Below are positions 54,692-64,000 of a stretch of 64,000 nt of DNA, in pieces (the stretch's first letter is position 1; each line of letters starts with the position of its first letter). Source of the stretch: Pleomorphomonas sp. JP5. Lineage in GTDB: Bacteria; Pseudomonadota; Alphaproteobacteria; Rhizobiales; Pleomorphomonadaceae. Made by a program: the position numbers and the translations under genes. The stretch is from assembly GCF_023721815.1 (NCBI RefSeq), contig NZ_JAMDLI010000004.1:62001-126000 (forward strand), given 5' to 3'. The notes beneath the pieces were generated by a model. It made no database searches, had not been told where the DNA came from, and was given only the letters and a program-made list of their open reading frames with translations.

Positions 54692-56572
54692 ATGTTTGCC
54701 TTTTTTGAACGTCTGATCGACCCCTATGCCAAGGGGCCGGGCGGCCAGCCGCCCGACCGCCTCGTTCCCTTCTATTGGCACTATCTCCGCCAGGTCTGGC
54801 CGAGCTTCGCCGCCGTCATGGTGGTGGGCTTCTTCGTCGCGCTGATCGAGGTCTCGATCTTCCGCTACATCGGCGCCATCGTCGACTATCTCTCCAACAC
54901 CCCGCCGTCGGAGGTGCTGTCGCGCCACGGCTGGACATTCCTCGGCATGGGCGCGGTGATCCTGATCGCTCGGCCGGTGTTCCAGACCCTGCACGATCTT
55001 CTGATCCACCAGACCATCGCGCCCGGCGTCACCAACCTGATCCGCTGGCAGAACCACCGCTACGTGCTCCGCCAGTCGATCGCCTTCTTCAACAACGACT
55101 TCGCCGGCCGCGTCGCCAACAAGATCATCCAGACCGGACCGTCCTTGCGCGAATCCACCACGCAGGCGGCGGACGCCATCTGGTTCGTGCTGATCTACAC
55201 GGTGTCGGCGCTGGTGCTGTTCATCGAGGCCGACATTCGCCTCGCGATCCCGCTCGTCATCTGGATCGTCGCCTACCTGATGGTGCTCCGGCGCTTCATC
55301 CCGCGCATCGCCAGGAAGTCGGAGGAAATGTCGGAGGCGCGCTCGCTGCTCACCGGCCGCGTGGTCGACAGCTACACCAACGTTCACACGGTGAAGCTGT
55401 TCGCCCACGCCGAGCGTGAGGACGACTTCGCCCGCGAGGCGCTGGAAGACCACACGTCGGTGTTCTACGCCCAGCAGCGTCTGATCACCGGCATGACCAT
55501 GTCGCTGACCACCATCAACAGCCTGCTGATGACCATCACCGGCGTGCTGGCGGTGTGGCTGTTCACGCAAGGGGCCGTCACCACCGGCGCCATCGCGCTG
55601 ATCGGCGGTCTGGTGGTGCGCATCATCAACATGTCCGGCTGGATCATGTGGGAGCTGACCGGCATCTTCGAGAACATCGGAACGGTGCAGGATGGCATCA
55701 CCACCATCTCCAAGCCGCAGACGGTGATCGACCGCAAGGACGCCAAGCCGCTCGTCGTCACCGGCGGCGGCATCGAGTTCGACCGCGTCGCCTTCCACTA
55801 TGGCAAGGCGAAGGGCGCGCTCGACGGCGTCAGCCTGACCATCGCGCCGGGCGAGAAGATCGGCCTTGTCGGCCCGTCGGGCGCCGGCAAGTCGACGCTG
55901 GTCAACGTGCTGCTGCGGCTCTACGACATCGAAAGCGGCACCATCCGCATCGATGGGCAGGACATCGCCGGTGTCACGCAGAACTCGCTGCGCGCGGCCA
56001 TCGGCGTGGTGACGCAGGACACGTCCCTGCTGCACCGGTCGATCCGCGACAACATCAAGTACGGCCGGCCCGAGGCGACGGACGAGGAAATGGCGGCGGC
56101 GGCGCGCATGGCGCATGCCGACGGCTTCATTCCCGACCTCGTCGACAACCGGGGCCGCGCCGGCTTCGATGCCCATGTGGGCGAGCGCGGCGTCAAGCTC
56201 TCCGGTGGCCAGCGCCAGCGCGTCGCCATCGCCCGCGTGCTTCTGAAGAACGCGCCGATCCTCGTCCTCGACGAGGCGACCTCGGCGCTGGATTCGGACG
56301 TCGAGGCGGCGATCCAGGAGAGCCTGGGGGCGCTGATGGAAGGCAAGACGGTGATCGCCATCGCCCACCGCCTCTCCACCATCGCCCGCATGGATCGCCT
56401 GGTGGTGATGGACGGCGGCCGCATCGTCGAGATGGGCAGCCACGCCGAACTGGTGGCCAAGGGCGGCCTCTACGCCGGCCTGTGGAACCGCCAGACCGGT
56501 GGCTTCCTGGTCGACGAAAGCGGCATCCCCGCCCGAAAAGTCGCAGACTTTTCGGAACCTGTAGAGGCGTGA
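54692..56572 (+). CDS. ABC exporter, fused membrane and ATPase domains (paralogue 1)
   Basis: 626 residues: type I exporter membrane domain with six helices (about 40-330) and a C-terminal ATPase domain (about 350-600) with Walker A GPSGAGKST, Q-loop TQDTSL, signature LSGGQRQR, Walker B ILVLDEATS and H-loop AHRLST. No peptidase domain. Substrate unknown; relatives export lipids, peptides or drugs. Its ATPase domain is nearly the same as that of the gene at 59089-60972. No strong ribosome site at the ATG 54692. Confidence 0.9.
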   Translation: MFAFFERLIDPYAKGPGGQPPDRLVPFYWHYLRQVWPSFAAVMVVGFFVALIEVSIFRYIGAIVDYLSNTPPSEVLSRHGWTFLGMGAVILIARPVFQTLHDLLIHQTIAPGVTNLIRWQNHRYVLRQSIAFFNNDFAGRVANKIIQTGPSLRESTTQAADAIWFVLIYTVSALVLFIEADIRLAIPLVIWIVAYLMVLRRFIPRIARKSEEMSEARSLLTGRVVDSYTNVHTVKLFAHAEREDDFAREALEDHTSVFYAQQRLITGMTMSLTTINSLLMTITGVLAVWLFTQGAVTTGAIALIGGLVVRIINMSGWIMWELTGIFENIGTVQDGITTISKPQTVIDRKDAKPLVVTGGGIEFDRVAFHYGKAKGALDGVSLTIAPGEKIGLVGPSGAGKSTLVNVLLRLYDIESGTIRIDGQDIAGVTQNSLRAAIGVVTQDTSLLHRSIRDNIKYGRPEATDEEMAAAARMAHADGFIPDLVDNRGRAGFDAHVGERGVKLSGGQRQRVAIARVLLKNAPILVLDEATSALDSDVEAAIQESLGALMEGKTVIAIAHRLSTIARMDRLVVMDGGRIVEMGSHAELVAKGGLYAGLWNRQTGGFLVDESGIPARKVADFSEPVEA

Positions 56573-56614
56573 AAAAAGCCATCCGCCCGGAAGTCGCGAG
56601 GCTTCCGGGCGGAT
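56572..56614 (-). terminator. Terminator of the MFS gene
   Basis: Perfect 13-bp stem ATCCGCCCGGAAG / CTTCCGGGCGGAT with an 8-nt loop, then six T on the minus strand. It also sits directly behind the plus-strand ABC exporter stop codon and may slow transcription there. Confidence 0.85.
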
Positions 56615-56621
56615 GAGCAAC

Positions 56622-57830
56622 TTAAGCCGGCGCCAGCGCCGTGGGGCGGGTTGGGAACGGCCGGAAGGTCATCAGAATCAAGGTGGCGACCAGCCCCATG
56701 CCGAACGATCCGATGTACATCAGCGCATAGCCGTCGAACCGGTCGTAGATCATGCCTCCGACCAGCGGGCCGGTGGACATGCCGAGGCTGCCGGCCATGG
56801 CCGTTGCGCCCATGATGGTGCCCATCATCCGAAGCGGAAAGTTCTCGCGGATGATCACCGCGTAGAGCGGCATGGTGCCGGCGTAGATGAAGCCGACGAT
56901 CATCGCCACGGCGTAGAAGCCGCCGAGCTGGCCGACGAAGGCGTAGGAGAGAACGCCGAAGGCCTGCGCCAGCAAGCCGAGCACGAGCACGCGCTTGGCG
57001 CCGAACCGGTCGCCGGCAACGCCGAAGCCGATACGACCGAACATGCCCGCGAAACCCTCGACACTGTAGATCGACACGGCGGCGATCATGGGGATACCGC
57101 AGGTCACCGCATAGCTCACCGTGTGGAAGATCGGCCCGGAGTGCGTGGCGCAGCAGAAGAAGTTGGCCAGCATCAGCGTAATGAACTGAGGCGACAACAC
57201 CGCCTGTCGCACCGTCATACCCGCTTGCGGCTCGTTCGCCATCATCTCGGAGTGAGCGCCGTCCAGCGCCGGTGGCCGGCGCACCAAGAGCGAGACGGGG
57301 ATCATCAACGCCGCGGCAATGCCGGCAATGATCAGCATGGCCTCGCGCCAGTCATGACCGGTGACGAGCCATGCCGCAAACGGCGCCATGGTGAGCGGCG
57401 CCATGCCCATGCCGGCCGAGACGAGCGACACGGCAAGGCCGCGCTGCGTGTCGAACCAGCCGGTCACGCAGGCCATCATCGGGGCGAACACGGCGGCGGT
57501 CGCCGCGCCGACCAGCAGCCCGAAGGTGAACTGAAACTCGATGAGCGACCCTGCCCGGCTGGCGAGCGCCAGGCTCGCCGCCAGCCCCAGAGATCCCGTC
57601 AGCACCACCGGTCGCGGCCCGAAGCGGTCGGACAAGCCGCCCCACATCATGCTGGCCACCGCCATGGCGAGGAAACCGATGGTCATGGCCGTCGATATGC
57701 CTGTGACGGACCAGCCGGTCTCCTTCGCCATCGGCTGCAAGAAGACGGGTAGCGAAAACATCGCGCCGATGGCGACGCAGCCCAAAAGGCCACCCGCCGC
57801 GACAATCACCCAGCGATAATGTTGGTTCAT
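56622..57830 (-). CDS. MFS transporter (monocarboxylate/oxalate-formate-like)
   Basis: 402 residues and 12 membrane helices; motif A GGLSDRFGPRPVVLTG near 64-79 and a second copy GVAGDRFGAKRVLVLG near 270-285. The overall pattern (single-domain MFS with conserved RxGxR) resembles the monocarboxylate porter family. Transcribed with the downstream-facing PhnB-like gene 35 nt upstream. Substrate unknown. Confidence 0.82.
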   Translation of the reverse strand: MNQHYRWVIVAAGGLLGCVAIGAMFSLPVFLQPMAKETGWSVTGISTAMTIGFLAMAVASMMWGGLSDRFGPRPVVLTGSLGLAASLALASRAGSLIEFQFTFGLLVGAATAAVFAPMMACVTGWFDTQRGLAVSLVSAGMGMAPLTMAPFAAWLVTGHDWREAMLIIAGIAAALMIPVSLLVRRPPALDGAHSEMMANEPQAGMTVRQAVLSPQFITLMLANFFCCATHSGPIFHTVSYAVTCGIPMIAAVSIYSVEGFAGMFGRIGFGVAGDRFGAKRVLVLGLLAQAFGVLSYAFVGQLGGFYAVAMIVGFIYAGTMPLYAVIIRENFPLRMMGTIMGATAMAGSLGMSTGPLVGGMIYDRFDGYALMYIGSFGMGLVATLILMTFRPFPTRPTALAPA

Positions 57831-57865
57831 GGCCTTCGCCCCGGACTTGCGTGGTTTGGCTGGGA

Positions 57866-58309
57866 TCAGCCCTGCCGTTTGTCGTCGGACGACGGAATGA
57901 CGTTGACCATCCAGGGTATGCCGAACTTGTCGACCAGCGCCCCGAAACCGGGCGACCAGAAGGTCTCCGCGAACGGCATCACCACCGCGCCGCCCTCGGA
58001 AAACGCGTCGAACCAGCGCCGCCCCTCGGCCTTGTCATCGGTGTGCAGGGTCACGTCGAAGCCGTTCTTGGGCTTGTCGATGTTCTTGGCCCACTGCACG
58101 TCCATGTCGGCGCCCATCAGCGCCTGATCGCCAACCTCGAGCCAGCAGTGCATAAGCCAGGTCTTGTACTTCTCGTCGGTGATCGGCATGTCGGTGGGGC
58201 CGTCGCCATAGGGAAAGGCAGCGGTGATCTTGCCGCCGAGTACCTTGGCATAGAACTCGAAGGCTTCGCGGCATTGCCCCTGGAAACTCAGGCTGGTCAC
58301 GATCTTCAT
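57866..58309 (-). CDS. PhnB-like VOC-family protein
   Basis: 147 residues: SLSFQGQCREAFEFYAKVLGGKI (typical PhnB/YjdN opening), MGADMD, and FWSPGFGALVDKFGIPWMVN at the C-terminus. Often annotated as a glyoxalase or 3-demethylubiquinone-type fold protein; reaction unknown. AGGAGGAG site upstream of the ATG at 58309. Divergent from the MarR gene. Confidence 0.85.
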   Translation of the reverse strand: MKIVTSLSFQGQCREAFEFYAKVLGGKITAAFPYGDGPTDMPITDEKYKTWLMHCWLEVGDQALMGADMDVQWAKNIDKPKNGFDVTLHTDDKAEGRRWFDAFSEGGAVVMPFAETFWSPGFGALVDKFGIPWMVNVIPSSDDKRQG

Positions 58310-58459
58310 GGGTCTCCTCCTCTATCGCTCAAAGACGGAAAGCTGCACGCAGATTTGCTGGATCTGTGCTGGCGAGCGCGAAGTATGCCAAGCGAACCTA
58401 TGCTCCCGCCCGTCCACCAACGCCTGACGGAGGCCGATATCGATTGACGCCTCCTCATA

Positions 58460-58477
58460 TACGTTGATATCAACGTA
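58460..58477. promoter_or_regulatory. Perfect 18-bp operator of the MarR regulator
   Basis: TACGTTGATATCAACGTA, a perfect palindrome ending 5 nt before the marR-type start codon. TTGACG (58444-58449) and TATCAA (58468-58473, inside the palindrome) form a plausible promoter with an 18-nt spacer, so binding would block RNA polymerase. Such a transcript would begin almost at the ATG. Confidence 0.75.
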
Positions 58478-58482
58478 AAAGA

Positions 58483-58974
58483 ATGACCGAGTCAACCATC
58501 CAAATGCAAACGCCTGTCAATCCCAGCTTCCATACGACGATTCTGGTGCGCGACACCTGCCTGTGCCTGCATGCGCAGCGGGCGGCGCGGGCGCTGGCAC
58601 GCCGCTTCGACGTGGCGCTGAAGCCTGCCGGCATCACCAGCGGCCAGTTCTCTTTGCTGATGTCGCTCAACCGGCCGCAGCCGCCGAAGGTCGGCAGCGT
58701 GGCGGAGTTGCTCGCCATGGACCGGACGACGCTCACCGCCAACCTGAAGCCGCTGGAACGACGCGGCTTCATCGAGACGGAAGCCGATCCTACGGACAAG
58801 CGCGCCCGCCTGCTGCGCCTGACCCCGGCCGGGCGCGCGGTTCTCATCGAAGCCGTGCCGATCTGGAAGACCGTCCACGCCGAGATCGAAACGGGGTTGT
58901 CGAACCCCGATCAACTTCGCGCCGACCTGATGGTGCTTTCGCGGTCCGACGCTCAGGATGGCAGTGACAGGTGA
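58483..58974 (+). CDS. MarR-family transcriptional regulator
   Basis: 163 residues with winged helix-turn-helix VGSVAELLAMDRTTLTANLKPLERRGFIETEADPTDKRARLLRLTPAG near 69-116. Two cysteines (TCLCLHAQRAARAL near 26-39) at the N-terminal dimer region could make it redox-responsive, as in OhrR-like members; that is inference. It probably represses itself, the divergent PhnB-MFS genes and perhaps the downstream ABC exporter (114 nt further on). Confidence 0.87.
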   Translation: MTESTIQMQTPVNPSFHTTILVRDTCLCLHAQRAARALARRFDVALKPAGITSGQFSLLMSLNRPQPPKVGSVAELLAMDRTTLTANLKPLERRGFIETEADPTDKRARLLRLTPAGRAVLIEAVPIWKTVHAEIETGLSNPDQLRADLMVLSRSDAQDGSDR

Positions 58975-59088
58975 GGATATCGGTCGGCCTCCCCGACCGC
59001 CAAGCAGGCCCTCTCCCATCACGAGAAATATATCGGGATGGCGACGTTTCTCCCTTGCGCCGTCTCGCGATACGGCCACACTCGGGGC

Positions 59089-60972
<1,884 letters not shown>

Positions 60973-61300
60973 GCGGTGACCGACCACACCGTGCCGGCCG
61001 GATCGACAGCCGGCCGCGAGGCCTGTCGCAAAGGCGTGCTTACTTTTTGGAATAAATCCAAAAATCAGACCAAATTCTCAAGCGCACCAACTGGACAACG
61101 CTCGGCGTTGATGCATAAAGGGGGCCGGAAAGGCATCCGTAGCAAGGCGTAGTCGCGTCCGCGCCGGAAGCCGTGCAAGTTGTTGAACCTCTTTTCTTCA
61201 ACCTCGCATCGATGCCGCGGACGGGGTGGCGACGACGAGGTTGATGAAGCGGCCGCCAGCCGACCCTTGGCGACCGCTCCCCGCGCGAAAGGAAGCGATC
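60973..61300. other. Spacer before petA with an AT-rich palindrome
   Basis: 328 bases without a gene I can support. It contains TTTTTGGA-ATAAA-TCCAAAAA (61044-61064), a perfect 8-bp inverted repeat in otherwise GC-rich sequence, and GTTGAA/TTCAAC arms near 61180-61195. The first could be a weak terminator for the ABC gene or an operator of petABC. The bc1 promoter must lie here. Confidence 0.5.
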
Positions 61301-61864
61301 TTGGCTGAGAGCGATACACCGGCAGAACCAACCCGCCGCGATTTCCTCCTGCACGCCGCCGGTGCTTTCGGCGTGGTCGGCGTTGCCGCCGCGGCCTGGC
61401 CGTTCGTCGACCAGATGAACCCCGACGCCTCCACCCGTGCGATGGCGTCGGTCGAGGTCGACATTTCCGGCGTCCAGCCGGGCCAGGCGATCACGGTCAT
61501 GTGGCGCGGCAAGCCGGTGGTGATCCGCAACCGCACCGAGAAGGAAATCGAGGAAGGCAAGGCGGTCAAGCTCGACGAGCTCAAGGACCCGCTGGCCCGC
61601 AATGCCAACGCCGATGCCTCCGCCGACGCCACCGACGCCAACCGCGCCGCGACCGGCAAGGAGAACATCCTCGTCATGACCAAGGTCTGCACCCATCTCG
61701 GCTGCATTCCGCTCGACGAGTCCGGCGAGTTCGGCGGCTGGTTTTGCCCCTGCCACGGCTCGGTCTACGACACCGCAGGCCGCATCCGTAAGGGCCCGGC
61801 GCCGGAAAATCTGCCCATCCCGCCCTACGCCTTCCTTACCGACACCAAGATCCGCATCGGCTGA
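61301..61864 (+). CDS. petA: Ubiquinol-cytochrome c reductase iron-sulfur subunit (Rieske)
   Basis: [2Fe-2S] subunit of cytochrome bc1, exported by Tat and anchored by its uncleaved signal (TRRDFLLHAAGAFGVVGVAA). 187 residues, with cluster ligands in CTHLGC and CPCHGS. I chose a TTG at 61301, with AAGGAAG 7 nt upstream, because homologues begin about ten residues before the RRDF motif; a GTG at 61226 and an ATG at 61244 give atypical N-termini. Confidence 0.93.
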   Translation: MAESDTPAEPTRRDFLLHAAGAFGVVGVAAAAWPFVDQMNPDASTRAMASVEVDISGVQPGQAITVMWRGKPVVIRNRTEKEIEEGKAVKLDELKDPLARNANADASADATDANRAATGKENILVMTKVCTHLGCIPLDESGEFGGWFCPCHGSVYDTAGRIRKGPAPENLPIPPYAFLTDTKIRIG

Positions 61865-61888
61865 TCGCCCTTCCCGACGAGGTATTCC

Positions 61889-63166
61889 ATGTCCGGTCAT
61901 TCGACCTATGTTCCGAGAACGGCCATCGGGAAGTGGTTCGAGGCGCGTCTTCCGATCGTCCGCCTCCTGCACGACACCGCCGTCTCCTATCCGACGCCGC
62001 GCAACCTGAACGCTCTCTGGACCTTCGGCGGCATCCTCGCCATGATGCTGGTGGTGCAGATCGTCACCGGCATCGTGCTGGCCATGCACTACGCCGCCGA
62101 GAGCCACGTCGCCTTCCGCTCCGTCGAGAGCATCATGCGCGACGTCAACTGGGGCTGGCTGATCCGCTATCTCCACGCCAACGGCGCGTCGATGTTCTTC
62201 ATCGCCGTCTACATCCACATCTTCCGCGGCCTCTACTACGGCTCCTACAAGGCCCCGCGCGAGATCCTGTGGATCCTCGGCGTCATCATCTACCTTCTCA
62301 TGATGGCCGCCGCCTTCATGGGTTACGTGCTGCCCTGGGGCCAGATGTCCTTCTGGGGCGCCACCGTCATCACCAACTTCTTCACCGCGCTTCCCATCGT
62401 CGGTCAGCCGATCCAGACGCTCTTGATCGGCGGCTTCTCGGTGGACAACGCCACGCTCAACCGCTTCTTCTCGCTGCACTACCTCCTGCCGTTCCTGATC
62501 GCCGGCGTCGTGGTGCTGCACGTCTGGGCGCTGCACGTGGTCGGCCAGAACAACCCGCTCGGCATCGACGTCAAGAGCGAGAAGGACACCGTGCCCTTCA
62601 CGCCCTTCGCGACCTCCAAGGACGTGATGTGGATCGTGCTGTTCATGATCTTCTACGGCTGGTTCGTCTTCTATCAGCCGAACTTCCTGGGCCACCCGGA
62701 CAACTACATCGAGGCCAACCCGCTGGCGACGCCGGCCCACATCGTGCCCGAATGGTACTTCCTGCCGTTCTACGCGATCCTCCGCGCCATCGACTTCAAC
62801 ATCGGCCCGATCGATAGCAAGCTCGGCGGCGTGCTCGCCATGTTCGGCGCCATCGCCGTCCTGGCCTTCCTGCCCTGGCTCGACACCTCCAAAGTGCGCT
62901 CGGGCCGCTTCCGGCCGATCTTCAAGGTCGCCTTCTGGGTGTTCGGCGTCAACGCGCTGTTCCTCGGCTACCTCGGCTCGGTGAAGACCGACGACATCAT
63001 CGGCGGCATGCAGGCGGTCAGCTGGGCCAAGCTCAGCACCCTCTACTACTTCGCCTACTTCCTGGTGATCCTGCCTGTGCTCGGCTACATCGAGAAGCCG
63101 AAGCCTTTGCCAGTGTCGATCAACGACGCCATCCTGGCGAAATCGGCTGCCAGTTCCGCCCATTGA
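61889..63166 (+). CDS. petB: Cytochrome b of the bc1 complex
   Basis: Membrane subunit with two b-type haems and both quinone sites. 425 residues, eight membrane helices; haem-binding His pairs appear in LAMHYAAES / YLHANGAS and SLHYLLPF / [10 protein letters not shown]. The Qo-site PEWY motif is in [15 protein letters not shown]. 24 nt after petA. It is the full-length form, not the split b6/IV type. Confidence 0.97.
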   Translation: MSGHSTYVPRTAIGKWFEARLPIVRLLHDTAVSYPTPRNLNALWTFGGILAMMLVVQIVTGIVLAMHYAAESHVAFRSVESIMRDVNWGWLIRYLHANGASMFFIAVYIHIFRGLYYGSYKAPREILWILGVIIYLLMMAAAFMGYVLPWGQMSFWGATVITNFFTALPIVGQPIQTLLIGGFSVDNATLNRFFSLHYLLPFLIAGVVVLHVWALHVVGQNNPLGIDVKSEKDTVPFTPFATSKDVMWIVLFMIFYGWFVFYQPNFLGHPDNYIEANPLATPAHIVPEWYFLPFYAILRAIDFNIGPIDSKLGGVLAMFGAIAVLAFLPWLDTSKVRSGRFRPIFKVAFWVFGVNALFLGYLGSVKTDDIIGGMQAVSWAKLSTLYYFAYFLVILPVLGYIEKPKPLPVSINDAILAKSAASSAH

Positions 63167-63186
63167 GCGCCCGACGGAGAGAAATC

Positions 63187-64000
63187 ATGACTGCCAAGAT
63201 GATCCGTTGGGCCGCCGCAGCTCTCGCCGCCGGCATTGCCCTCACCACCACCGTTGCGTCTGCCGAGGAAAAGGCACAGGAGTTCCCGCTCTTGAAGCCG
63301 ACCCGTCAGGAATGGTCGTTCGCCGGCATCTTCGGCCGCTACGACCAAGCCCAGCTACAGCGCGGCTATCAGGTGTACAAGGACGTCTGCTCGTCCTGCC
63401 ACTCGATGAAGCTCGTCAAGTTCCGCAACCTCGCCGACGAGGGCGGACCGGGCTTCTCAGAGGACGCGGTGAAGGTGCTCGCGGCCACCTACGCCATCGA
63501 GGACGGCCCCAACGACGTCGGCGAGATGTTCGAGCGGCCGCGCCTGCCGTCCGATCCGTTCCCCTCGCCCTTTGCCAACGACAACGCGGCCCGCGCCGCC
63601 AACGGTGGCGCCCTGCCGCCCGACATGTCGCTGCTGGCCAAGGCGCGCGCCGTCCATCGCGGCTTCCCCTGGTTCGTCTTCGACATGTTCTGGCCTTACC
63701 AGGAGCAGGGCCCGGACTACATCGCCTCGCTGCTCACCGGCTACCAGGACCCGCCGGAAGGCGTGGAGGTGCCCGAAGGCACCTACTACAACCCGCACTT
63801 CATCAACGGCATCTCCCTGCGCATGCCGCCGCCCCTCGACGACGACCTCGTCGAATATTCCGACGGTACGCCGCAGACCAAGGAGCAGTATGCTCAGGAC
63901 GTCTCGGCCTTCCTGATGTGGGCGGCCGAGCCGCACCTCGACGCCCGCAAGGAGCTGGGCCTCAAGGTGATGCTTTACCTGATCATCTTCGCCGGCATCC
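63187..64000 (+). CDS. petC: Cytochrome c1, 3' end cut by window edge
   Basis: c-type cytochrome subunit of bc1 that passes electrons to cytochrome c. A signal peptide (MTAKMIRWAAAALAAGIALTTTVASA) precedes the haem-attachment motif CSSCH near 69-73; the distal Met lies in SLRMPPPLDDD. The last visible codons (LKVMLYLIIFAGI) begin the C-terminal membrane anchor, so only about 20-30 residues are missing. GGAGAG site; 20 nt after petB. Confidence 0.95.
   Translation, partial: MTAKMIRWAAAALAAGIALTTTVASAEEKAQEFPLLKPTRQEWSFAGIFGRYDQAQLQRGYQVYKDVCSSCHSMKLVKFRNLADEGGPGFSEDAVKVLAATYAIEDGPNDVGEMFERPRLPSDPFPSPFANDNAARAANGGALPPDMSLLAKARAVHRGFPWFVFDMFWPYQEQGPDYIASLLTGYQDPPEGVEVPEGTYYNPHFINGISLRMPPPLDDDLVEYSDGTPQTKEQYAQDVSAFLMWAAEPHLDARKELGLKVMLYLIIFAGI

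Overview
The window is chromosomal DNA from a high-GC alphaproteobacterium, most likely of the order Hyphomicrobiales (Rhizobiales). Support comes from the dcw gene order, the long FtsZ with an A/P-rich linker, a BA14K-family protein, the lpxC-bamD-recN module and a petABC (cytochrome bc1) operon. The genus cannot be fixed from sequence alone. I saw no rRNA, tRNA, CRISPR array, transposase or phage gene, so this looks like core chromosome with short accessory stretches.

Layout. (1) 1-5544: a complete ectoine/hydroxyectoine operon on the minus strand (ectA-ectB-ectC-ectD-ask, with ask running off the left edge) and a divergent MarR-type regulator of the EctR kind, separated by an AT-rich control region. 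(2) 5713-7347: an exported 5'-nucleotidase-type phosphatase. (3) 7431-15147: a sugar-uptake locus with two permeases, a periplasmic binding protein, a fused double ATPase and a two-subunit dihydroxyacetone-kinase-like enzyme (DhaK plus an unusual DhaL). It is controlled by a divergent LacI-family regulator with two matching operator palindromes. (4) 15295-24777: prmA, a small basic protein, aminopeptidase P, lpxC, bamD, recN, an XRE regulator, a GNAT acetyltransferase and nicotinamidase. (5) 24846-25918: azlCD, a branched-chain amino acid exporter, behind a striking double palindrome.

(6) 25991-44993: the division and cell-wall (dcw) cluster on the minus strand, mraZ-rsmH-ftsL-ftsI-murEF-mraY-murD-ftsW-murG-murC-murB-ddl-ftsQ-ftsA-ftsZ, mostly with 1-4 nt overlaps. 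Its main oddity is that murE and murF form one uninterrupted reading frame of about 957 codons. Three TGGG repeats at 10-bp spacing lie upstream of mraZ. (7) 45601-54349: an entericidin-like lipoprotein too small for ordinary gene calling, efp with its modifying enzyme gene epmA, a VOC protein, an MFS carrier, DeoR and TetR regulators, an SDR, hemF, a BA14K protein, a GST and trmL. (8) 54692-60972: two paralogous ABC exporters with nearly identical ATPase domains, separated by an MFS carrier, a PhnB-like VOC protein and a MarR regulator with a perfect 18-bp operator. (9) 61301-64000: petA (TTG start), petB and a truncated petC.

The best candidates for something new are the MurE-MurF fusion with a long inverted repeat just upstream, the DhaL variant in a sugar locus of unknown substrate, a possible leader peptide/attenuator before the first ABC exporter, and several well-formed operator palindromes. 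I found no clear defence or other wholly new multi-gene system.
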